A stretch of DNA of 5,340 nt from an uncultured Mediterranea sp. (GTDB lineage: Bacteria; Bacteroidota; Bacteroidia; Bacteroidales; Bacteroidaceae). The notes under the pieces were generated by a model, which was given only the letters and a program-made list of their open reading frames with translations, was not told the origin of the DNA and ran no database searches. Below are positions 1 through 5,340 of this stretch, one piece after another; positions within the stretch are counted from its first letter, which is position 1; the number at the start of each line of letters is the position of its first letter. A program made the position numbers and the translations under genes. The DNA is taken from assembly GCA_946007445.1 (NCBI GenBank), contig CAMGAL010000163.1:1-5340 (forward strand). Direction: 5' to 3'.

Positions 1-203
1 TCGTAGGCGGCATTGCCGCACATCCAGTCCAGGCCGCCGATGCGCACCCAGTCGCAGGAGTGCCCGTCGCGTTCATCTACAAAGGTGCCCGAAGCCTGAG
101 GTTCCACTGCGGGCAGCGACTCCTTGTCGTCGCCACACGATGCCAGCCCGAGCAGCAGCAGACATGCCATCCATAGGCTGTTGATATGAATATTTTGTCT
201 CAT
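1..203 (-). CDS. FISUMP-domain lipoprotein, N-terminal part (cut by left edge)
   Basis: Seen: from the ATG at 203-201 an open frame of 67 codons runs off the left edge. It begins with a lipoprotein signal peptide: Arg2, a hydrophobic stretch (WMACLLLLGLASC) and the canonical lipobox LASC with Cys23. GDDKE follows, an acidic tail like Bacteroidota surface-export signals. Residues 39-67 read GTF-D-RDG, then V-IG, then WM--N--Y. Family knowledge: this spacing matches the opening of the FISUMP / Fib_succ_major domain (TIGR02145, PF09603), whose consensus starts GTF-D-RDG-x-Y and continues with V-IG-Q-WM-EN-Y. The domain is usually some 150-200 residues, so most of it lies outside. Its biochemical role is unknown. 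Inference: a surface-anchored accessory protein of the SusCD complex. Context: it follows the 293-residue lipoprotein gene by 37 bases on the same strand. An internal Met12 start is less likely because it removes the charged n-region. Cys50 and Cys62 sit where the consensus has other residues. Confidence 0.8.
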   Translation of the reverse strand, partial: MRQNIHINSLWMACLLLLGLASCGDDKESLPAVEPQASGTFVDERDGHSCDWVRIGGLDWMCGNAAY

Positions 204-240
204 AGATAAATCATTTTTTTTGTTAATGCTCGTAAATAAA
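204..240 (-). promoter_or_regulatory. A-rich translation leader before the FISUMP lipoprotein gene
   Basis: This 37-base gap contains a run of eight A (minus strand, 221-214) just upstream of the chosen start, and no Shine-Dalgarno-like GGAGG. A-rich leaders are normal for Bacteroidota initiation. A four-codon ORF (ATG at 214-212, encoding MIYL) ends in a TGA at 202-200 that overlaps the lipoprotein ATG as ATGA. Whether it is translated is unknown. No TTTG / TAnnTTTG-type promoter or terminator hairpin is seen, which supports cotranscription with the gene upstream. Confidence 0.4.
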
Positions 241-1122
241 TCAGATGTTGATTCCCAGTTGTTTCAGTACGCTGCGCATCATTGTAGCCTTTTCGATGAC
301 GAGCGGATAATCGGCATATTGCTGCTCCACCTCGTCGGCGCTGTATTGGATGACCAGTTGCATGTAGGAATCCACATCCTGCTGCTTGGTGGGCAGGTAC
401 TTGTTGGTAGGCACGCCGTTCCAGTTGAGCCCCTTCACCAGGAAACCGAGTTCCCAATACTTCTCCATCTGGGTGCATGAGCTGTCGTAGCCCTCGTAGT
501 TGTCGGCCGAGATGGCGCAGAACTCGTCAAGTAGACTTTCGTCCAAACCGCTGCTTATCACCTTGGCCAGTACTGCAGCGATGGCGGCTTTCTGCTCCTC
601 CTCGGTGGCATAGCTACCTAGAGCGGCTGCAATGCAACGTTGTCCGCTTACAGCTGGCAACGATTCATTCTTGCCTTTGGGGAAGATGCCCTCCACCAGC
701 AGCCAAGAGAAAGGCCGCATGGATGAAGGCAGCAGGGCGATGATTTTCGTTACGAGCAAATCCACGGCCTTGCGCTTGGCATCGAGGCTCTTCAGGTATT
801 GGTATGTATAGGTCTGATGGACAATATTCTTATCGCTGCCAATGGTGTAGTCGATGTCGAGCAGTTCGGTGAAATACTGTATCGAGCCATCGGGAGCGGT
901 ACCTATAGGCTCATGTCGGAGGGTGTCGTTGAAGAGCAAGAAGCTCCCTTGGGAGTTATAAAAATCGCGCCTCAGCTGCGACTCAGGGTCGTTGGCATCT
1001 GCAGCCGGAGCAAAGCAATCGGTGAGTGTGTCGGGCACAGACACCAAATCATCCTCATCGCTGCACGAAACGGTGAGCAGGAAGGAGGCTGATAATGTGA
1101 AGAGTATGAAGAGTGATTTCAT
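241..1122 (-). CDS. SusCD-associated surface lipoprotein of unknown function (293 aa)
   Basis: I do not recognise a characterised family. Seen: starting at the ATG at 1122-1120, the protein opens with a short signal peptide (MKSLFILF...LLTVSC) and lipid-attachment Cys20. SDEDD follows directly, matching the S plus acidic pattern of the Bacteroidota lipoprotein surface-export signal. Residues 50-70 hold a conserved-looking block (LRRDFY, then FLLFNDTL). A helical middle follows, with K/A/L-rich stretches near 105-130 and 172-200. The C-terminal third has YWELGF, LPTKQQDVDSYM and a helical end at LGINI. The layout, with LGF followed by a D-V-x-S-Y helix, resembles the C-terminal part of the SusD-linked zinc-metallopeptidase lipoproteins (Peptidase_Mx1-like). 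There is no HExxH anywhere, so no protease activity can be claimed. Cys202 and Cys216 could pair. An upstream in-frame ATG at 1149 would add MIYINENNT before the signal peptide and is disfavoured. Inference: a cell-surface accessory of the neighbouring SusCD transporter. Confidence 0.85.
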   Translation of the reverse strand: MKSLFILFTLSASFLLTVSCSDEDDLVSVPDTLTDCFAPAADANDPESQLRRDFYNSQGSFLLFNDTLRHEPIGTAPDGSIQYFTELLDIDYTIGSDKNIVHQTYTYQYLKSLDAKRKAVDLLVTKIIALLPSSMRPFSWLLVEGIFPKGKNESLPAVSGQRCIAAALGSYATEEEQKAAIAAVLAKVISSGLDESLLDEFCAISADNYEGYDSSCTQMEKYWELGFLVKGLNWNGVPTNKYLPTKQQDVDSYMQLVIQYSADEVEQQYADYPLVIEKATMMRSVLKQLGINI

Positions 1123-1180
1123 TGTGTTGTTTTCATTAATATAAATCATAAACGTGTATTCTCATCTGTTCAGAGGAACC
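1123..1180 (-). promoter_or_regulatory. 58-base gap with A-rich leader, SusD to accessory lipoprotein
   Basis: The 58 bases between the SusD stop and the chosen lipoprotein start are AT-rich toward the start codon (AATGAAAACAACACA before ATG) and carry no Shine-Dalgarno sequence. A five-codon ORF (ATG at 1136-1134, MKTTQ) ends in a TGA at 1121-1119 that overlaps the lipoprotein ATG as ATGA. A longer in-frame alternative start lies at 1149. I see no strong hairpin with a T tract and no Bacteroidota promoter pattern, so read-through from the SusD gene is expected. Confidence 0.4.
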
Positions 1181-2818
1181 TTATTCCACGGTGTAGGGAC
1201 GGTCGGGACGTTCGTTGTTCTGCATTCCGACGTTGTATTCCAGCACCTCTTGGGGGATGGGCAGTGTGTAGGCAGGGTCGCCTGCAGGCAGAGTGAAGAC
1301 ATGAGTCTCGACCATGGTCGCCTTGTTGTAGGCGGTGTAGTAGGTGTAGCGGTGCACCAACTCCTTGGAGTAAGGAGCCACTTGAGATACGGCGTAGCGA
1401 CGGAGGTCGAACCAACGATGACCTTCGAGGGCCAGCTCCTTGCGGCGTTCCTCGCGAATCTCCTCAACCAAGTTGTCGCCTGTGGCTGTCGTAGTATAGT
1501 CGGCACCTGCCTTGTAGCGGTTGCTCCGCAGTACATAGAGTGATTTTTTCGCTTCGTCCTCATGCCTCAGGCAAGCCTCAGCCTCGGCTTTGTTGAGGTA
1601 GGCTTCAGCGGTGCGATAGAGGAATTTGTCGGAAACGGGAGCCAGCGCATCGAGCAAACCGTTGTTATAAATATAGGTGTAGTGGCGGTTGTTGCTCGGC
1701 GGATAGGTGCTGCTGCTGTACTTCGTGCCTTCGGGTACCTTGGTATAGCCGATGAAGTTGTCGTAGGTCCACCACCACTGCGTGCGGCGCAGGTCGTCAT
1801 CCGTGTAGGCATCATACAGCGCCTTATCTACCCGGAAGCTCTGGTACTTATAGTCCATGTTGCAGGGAATCTCGTGGCCACCCATCGAGAAGATTACCTC
1901 GGGCGACTCCTTCGTGAGTTTCATCTGTTCATTGTTCATATTTACCAGATTGGGCGATGCCTGGATGACCAGGTCAGCATATCGGGCAGCCTCCTCCCAA
2001 TGTTGCATATAGAGGTGTACACGGCTGGCCAGCAACCACACGGCCCGGATGTCTGCACGATAGATGCTATGGGTCGAGGGCACATCCTTCAGACAGTTCT
2101 CGGCTACGGTCAGGTCGGACAGAATCTGGTCGTAGAGCTCCTGCACGCTGTTGCGGCTATAGAGGATGTCGTTCACTTTGGCTTCAGTCTTCAAGGGCAC
2201 AGCCGGGTCTTGGGCAGCCGTCTGTAGATTGTAGGCCTTGCCGTAGAGGTTGGTCAGCCAGAAGTAATAAGCGGCTCGGAGGAACGAGGCTTCCCCTTTT
2301 ACGCGGGCAGCACCTTGTTTCTCGTCGTTGGTTTGTTGCGGTACGTCGTCCACACTTTCCAGGATGTTGTTGGCCACATTGATTAGGCGGTAGGTCTCTT
2401 TCCAAGTCTTGTTTTCAGTTTCGAAGCCGGTGAAGGTCTCGTTCTGTCCCACACGCTTCTGCCAGGTGAAGTAGCCGAATACAGCGTTCTTTATCTGGCG
2501 GGTCTCTACGCCCGATGAGGCGGTGGTTCTTCCCTTGTTCTGTTCCTCCATCTCGTCGGCCAGGAAGTGGATGAAGTGGCCTATATTTTGGGTATTGGTG
2601 GCATACTTGGAAGGATGCACGGGCAGGTAGGCATCGCCGATGAGCAGTTCGTCCAGGTCGGTATATGAGTTGACACGGTACTTGTCCTGCGAATACTCCT
2701 CCAGGAAGTCGCCACATCCGGCCAGCATGGCGGCCATGCCCAGGCAGAGCGATGCCTGCCGTATGGTGGTGCGGTTGATTAGTTGGCGTATCATTGTAGA
2801 TTGGTTTTGTATGTTCAT
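1181..2818 (-). CDS. susD-like: SusD/RagB-family outer-membrane substrate-binding lipoprotein
   Basis: Role (family knowledge): SusD-like lipoproteins sit on the extracellular face of a SusC barrel, bind the ligand and act as a hinged lid during TonB-driven import. Seen, numbering from the ATG at 2818: hydrophobic signal segment with lipobox LAGC and Cys35. FLEEYSQDKY and DLDELLIG (38-61) form the usual SusD N-terminal segment. RAAYYFWLTNLYGKAY (181-196) and RTAEAYLNKAEAE (402-414) are the TPR-like helices of the fold. EEIREERRKEL followed by RWFDLRR (452-474), and YTLPIPQEVL (517-526) then N-x-GMQNN, are the C-terminal SusD_RagB hallmarks. The full 545-residue length is normal for the family, with no frameshift. 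A WWW run sits at 348-350. Start: the ATG at 2818 lies 2 bases after the SusC stop. Met9 (ATG at 2794) has an A-rich leader and gives a more ordinary signal peptide (MIRQLINRTT...), so it may be the true start. The ligand is not predictable from sequence. Confidence 0.96.
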   Translation of the reverse strand: MNIQNQSTMIRQLINRTTIRQASLCLGMAAMLAGCGDFLEEYSQDKYRVNSYTDLDELLIGDAYLPVHPSKYATNTQNIGHFIHFLADEMEEQNKGRTTASSGVETRQIKNAVFGYFTWQKRVGQNETFTGFETENKTWKETYRLINVANNILESVDDVPQQTNDEKQGAARVKGEASFLRAAYYFWLTNLYGKAYNLQTAAQDPAVPLKTEAKVNDILYSRNSVQELYDQILSDLTVAENCLKDVPSTHSIYRADIRAVWLLASRVHLYMQHWEEAARYADLVIQASPNLVNMNNEQMKLTKESPEVIFSMGGHEIPCNMDYKYQSFRVDKALYDAYTDDDLRRTQWWWTYDNFIGYTKVPEGTKYSSSTYPPSNNRHYTYIYNNGLLDALAPVSDKFLYRTAEAYLNKAEAEACLRHEDEAKKSLYVLRSNRYKAGADYTTTATGDNLVEEIREERRKELALEGHRWFDLRRYAVSQVAPYSKELVHRYTYYTAYNKATMVETHVFTLPAGDPAYTLPIPQEVLEYNVGMQNNERPDRPYTVE

Positions 2819-2823
2819 ATTTA
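2794..2823 (-). other. SusC-SusD gene junction with two candidate SusD starts
   Basis: On the minus strand the SusC stop TAA (2823-2821) is followed by two bases and an ATG (2818-2816), then by a second in-frame ATG (2794-2792) after an A-rich stretch (ACAAAACCAATCTACA). Neither has a Shine-Dalgarno sequence. The first choice implies tight coupling to SusC termination. The second gives a 26-base gap and a signal peptide with the charged n-region at its very start. Both keep the same lipobox and mature protein, so only the cleaved peptide differs. Confidence 0.6.
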
Positions 2824-5340
2824 GAAATTCAAATTAAGTCCCAGTGTATAGGTCGGGGTGTCAGAGAGCTGTACCTCTGAGAATCCGCCCTGTGTCGGTG
2901 TCTGTCCCTTGAGCTTGCCGCTGCAGAAGGTATGCAGGTTGGTGGCGCCTAAGGTCACAGCCAGGCGGTTGAGTTTGAAGTGGTTGAGTACCGCCTTGGG
3001 CAGTTCGTAGGTGAGGCTCATGTAGGCTATCTTCAGGTAGTCGGCACTCACTACGCGCAGGTCGGAGTAGTCGTACATATCCCACGCCGAGGATGCGATG
3101 ATGGGGTTAGTACCTGCATAGTCGTTGCTCCAGTGGGTGTTGTAGTAGTAGTAACCGTTGGATGAGGTGCCCATGATGGCAGGAATGTTGGTGTGGAGTT
3201 CGTCACCCGGCTTCTTCCATGCGTTGAGCAGTTCGCGATTCACATTGAGTTCGGCTGAATAGCCGTTGACGAATTTGTCCATCATGCGGAACAGGCGTGT
3301 CTTTGCTCCCAGATTGTAGTTCAGGGTGATGCCCAGGCGCCAGCCCTTGTAGCTCAGTGTATTGGTGATGCTGCCGGTAATGTCCGGATCACGTTTGCCC
3401 GAGGGCACCAGTACCTTGGTATAGGTGTCATACTTGCTCAGACCCTCCAGCTCGCTGCGCCGGTCGCTCCAGTCATCAAACAGCGGACCACCATCTACAG
3501 GACTCAATCCCACAAACCGGTAGGAATAGAATGTCCCGATGGGCTGTCCCTTGACGATGGCCGTACCGTTCAGGAAGTCTTGCAGTTCGTAAGTGTCCTT
3601 GCCGGGGGCGGTCTTCATCTCGTTCATGATTTTAGAAAGTGAAGCGGAAATCATCCAATTGAAGTAGCGCGTCTTCACCGGTACGGCCGTTACGTTGACG
3701 CTGTAACCCTTGTTGACTACAGTACCCGAGTTGACCACATACGAATCGAAACCGTTGACATCGGAGATGGGTTTGTTCATGAAGGCGTCGGTGGTCTTCT
3801 TATAGAAATACTCGGCTTCCAGCATAAGGCGACGGCCGAAGAGCGAGGCCTCAAAACCGGTGTTGGTGGAGAAGGTCTTCTCCCACTTCAAGTCGGGATT
3901 GGCAAAGCCAGCCACGGTGGAGTAGTATTCGTTGTAGTAACTACTGTAACCTCCCTTGCTCAGGGTGAGCACCGGCATCTGTCCGTCCAGCATATTTCCC
4001 TGCTCTCCGTAGGAGGCCTTCAGTGTCAGGTTGTCCAGCCATTTGGCACGGATGCCGGTCACTGCTTTCAGGTCGCTCATGGCCGATACCGACCAGATGG
4101 GCAGGAACTTCTCGTTGCTGCGCGAACCAAACTTGTTGGAACCATCGTAGCGGGCGTTGGCGTTGACTGTAAAGAGATCCTTGAAGGTATAGGAAGCCGT
4201 GGCATACACAGAGAACAGATTGGTGCGCGTGTCGGCAATCGAGGGAGTATTGCCCATCACCCAGCGCTTGTAGTAGTTGGGATACTCCTCGGGGTTGATG
4301 TCCTTGATGAAGATACGACCGCGGTCGGGATAGTAACCCCGTTGGGTATAGAGGTATCCGTTGTAGTTGTTTGAGTTGGCTTCGGTACCTACAGCCACAT
4401 TGAGCGTATGGTTTTCCTCCTTATCCAGATAGCGGTTGAGGTTCATTTGCAGACGGGCGGTGTAGTTCTTGCTGCGGGTATTGTTGGTCGAGAGTTCGCC
4501 ACCGAAGGGGAAAAGACTTTCTGAGGGTGCCTTTTCGCCATACTCCGAACGCCGGTAGTAAGCCACGTGGTAGGTCGTTTCACCCCGGTAACCTACGCTG
4601 GCGGTATTCGCGATGTTGCCTGATACCACCGCATTCACGTTCAGCCAGCTCTTGATGGCATAGCGGAAGTTGGCCGTAGCGGTGATGCCGTTGCTGTTCT
4701 GCTTCTGATAGCTGTTGTCCAGCTCGTTCAGGATGTGGAAGTTCATGTAGTCGTTGTATCCCATCACCTTGTAGTATGCGTAGGTGCCGTCGGCATTGAA
4801 GGCGGGGATAGCCCGGTTGGTGTTGTAGGCATAGTTGATGGGCGAAACGGTGCTTTGGGTGTACTCCTTTTCCGATACATAACCATTCAGGTAAAAGGAA
4901 AGCTGTATCTTGTTGGAGAGAGAGACGTCGAGCTTGGTTGTTGCGGTGTATCGGCGGTTGTTGGTGTTCTTGATGACATCGTCTTCGTCGGTGTATCCCA
5001 CCGAAGCGTAGTAGCGAAGTGCTTGCGATCCACCCGATACGCTCACCGAGTGGTCGTGTGAGAACGAATTGTGGGTCAGCAGGTCAAACCAGTCGGTATT
5101 CATGGTTTGCATACGGGCCACTTCGCTCTGAAACTGTTCGGCGGTGTATGTGCCGTTGTAGTAGTTGGTCAGGGCATTCTCGTAGCCTACCAGTGGCATG
5201 GCCTCGCGATACACATAGTGGTTGGCGACAAGGTCTTGAGAGAACTGGATGCGCTCCTGCGAGTTCATCAGATTGATTTTCGAGTCGGTGTAGTACGGAC
5301 GGCGGCGGTAGGTGGCGGTACCTGCATACGAGATGATGGG
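2821..5340 (-). CDS. susC-like: SusC/RagA-family TonB-dependent outer-membrane transporter, N-terminus beyond right edge
   Basis: Role (family knowledge): the beta-barrel half of a SusCD importer, powered by TonB-ExbBD, moving ligand across the outer membrane. Seen: the frame is open from the right edge to the TAA at 2823-2821, giving 839 visible residues. The Met at 5268 is internal, since 24 further in-frame codons precede it. Those read ISYAGTATYRRRPYYTDS and lead into NLMNSQERIQFS, the usual SusC transition from plug to barrel. Later landmarks, counted from that Met, are the HDHSVSVSGG strand (71-80), RYDGSNKFG (373-381), LTLKASYGEQGN (414-425), NPDLKWEKT (457-465), GKRDPDITGS (624-633) and DYLKIAYMSLTYELP (743-757). 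The chain ends TYTLGLNLNF, with the terminal Phe typical of outer-membrane barrels. Family length is about 1000-1100 residues, so the signal peptide, carboxypeptidase-D-like domain and plug (roughly 200 residues) lie outside, as does any promoter or regulator. It is the first visible gene of the operon. Confidence 0.97.
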   Translation of the reverse strand, partial: PIISYAGTATYRRRPYYTDSKINLMNSQERIQFSQDLVANHYVYREAMPLVGYENALTNYYNGTYTAEQFQSEVARMQTMNTDWFDLLTHNSFSHDHSVSVSGGSQALRYYASVGYTDEDDVIKNTNNRRYTATTKLDVSLSNKIQLSFYLNGYVSEKEYTQSTVSPINYAYNTNRAIPAFNADGTYAYYKVMGYNDYMNFHILNELDNSYQKQNSNGITATANFRYAIKSWLNVNAVVSGNIANTASVGYRGETTYHVAYYRRSEYGEKAPSESLFPFGGELSTNNTRSKNYTARLQMNLNRYLDKEENHTLNVAVGTEANSNNYNGYLYTQRGYYPDRGRIFIKDINPEEYPNYYKRWVMGNTPSIADTRTNLFSVYATASYTFKDLFTVNANARYDGSNKFGSRSNEKFLPIWSVSAMSDLKAVTGIRAKWLDNLTLKASYGEQGNMLDGQMPVLTLSKGGYSSYYNEYYSTVAGFANPDLKWEKTFSTNTGFEASLFGRRLMLEAEYFYKKTTDAFMNKPISDVNGFDSYVVNSGTVVNKGYSVNVTAVPVKTRYFNWMISASLSKIMNEMKTAPGKDTYELQDFLNGTAIVKGQPIGTFYSYRFVGLSPVDGGPLFDDWSDRRSELEGLSKYDTYTKVLVPSGKRDPDITGSITNTLSYKGWRLGITLNYNLGAKTRLFRMMDKFVNGYSAELNVNRELLNAWKKPGDELHTNIPAIMGTSSNGYYYYNTHWSNDYAGTNPIIASSAWDMYDYSDLRVVSADYLKIAYMSLTYELPKAVLNHFKLNRLAVTLGATNLHTFCSGKLKGQTPTQGGFSEVQLSDTPTYTLGLNLNF

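Noticed and set aside
200..478. Minus-strand open frame of 92 codons across the end of the 293-residue lipoprotein and the following gap
   Set aside because: It is out of frame with the lipoprotein gene, has low-complexity R/G/H-rich content and no signal peptide. Its tail only happens to include the MIYL mini-ORF.
241..1122. Annotating the 293-residue lipoprotein as a zinc metallopeptidase
   Set aside because: No HExxH or other plausible metal-binding motif occurs in the protein, so a catalytic call is not supported.
1155..1180. Possible hairpin just after the SusD stop (CTCTG ... GATGAG)
   Set aside because: The stem is short and bulged, with no following T tract, so it does not qualify as a terminator. 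The next gene follows closely on the same strand.
1162..1563. Minus-strand open frame of 133 codons overlapping the end of the SusD gene in another frame
   Set aside because: The SusD frame is intact through this region with its C-terminal hallmarks. The alternative frame is rich in Arg, Thr and Pro with no recognisable protein.
1562..2227. Plus-strand open frame of 221 codons
   Set aside because: It lies wholly antisense to the well-supported SusD-like gene. Its translation is Val/Ile/Gly-rich with no domain, signal or family motif, as expected from the complement of a coding strand.
4735..5061. Plus-strand open frame of 108 codons, very rich in Val and Gly
   Set aside because: It is antisense to the SusC barrel. 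The Val/Gly bias comes from complementing Tyr/Thr/Asn-rich barrel codons, and no independent start context or motif is seen.
2821..5268. Taking the Met at 5268 as the SusC start
   Set aside because: The frame stays open for 24 more codons to the window edge with typical SusC sequence, and an 815-residue protein would lack signal peptide and plug. The Met is internal.

Overview
The window looks like Bacteroidota, most likely a gut-type Bacteroidales (Bacteroides, Phocaeicola, Prevotella or a relative). The reasons are a SusC/SusD pair, lipoproteins whose mature N-termini are rich in Asp and Glu, A-rich leaders with no Shine-Dalgarno sequence, and a base composition near half GC by eye. I cannot name a genus or species.

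Every gene I can support is on the minus strand, so transcription runs from right to left. In that order the window holds: (1) 5340-2821, a SusC-type TonB-dependent outer-membrane transporter whose N-terminal part lies beyond the right edge; (2) 2818-1181, its SusD-type surface lipoprotein, starting 2 or 26 bases after the SusC stop depending on which ATG is used; (3) 1122-241, an unrecognised lipoprotein of 293 residues with a surface-export-like SDEDD tail; (4) 203 to the left edge, the first 67 residues of a lipoprotein that opens a FISUMP (Fib_succ_major) domain right after its signal peptide. Gene 4 is easily overlooked because the edge cuts it.

Spacings are short (2 or 26, 58 and 37 bases). 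I see no terminator or internal promoter, so the four genes are best read as one operon. The expected product is an outer-membrane uptake complex: the SusC barrel with its SusD lid, plus two further lipoproteins that probably sit on the outer leaflet and assist binding or processing. No glycoside hydrolase, sulfatase, peptidase, sigma/anti-sigma pair or hybrid two-component regulator is visible. The substrate therefore cannot be assigned, and a glycan should not be assumed, because some Sus-like systems import peptides or other ligands.

I found no tRNA, rRNA, CRISPR array, mobile element or long repeat. There is no gene-free stretch over 300 bases. Nothing in the window is clearly a new type of system. 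The most open questions are the functions of the two accessory lipoproteins.
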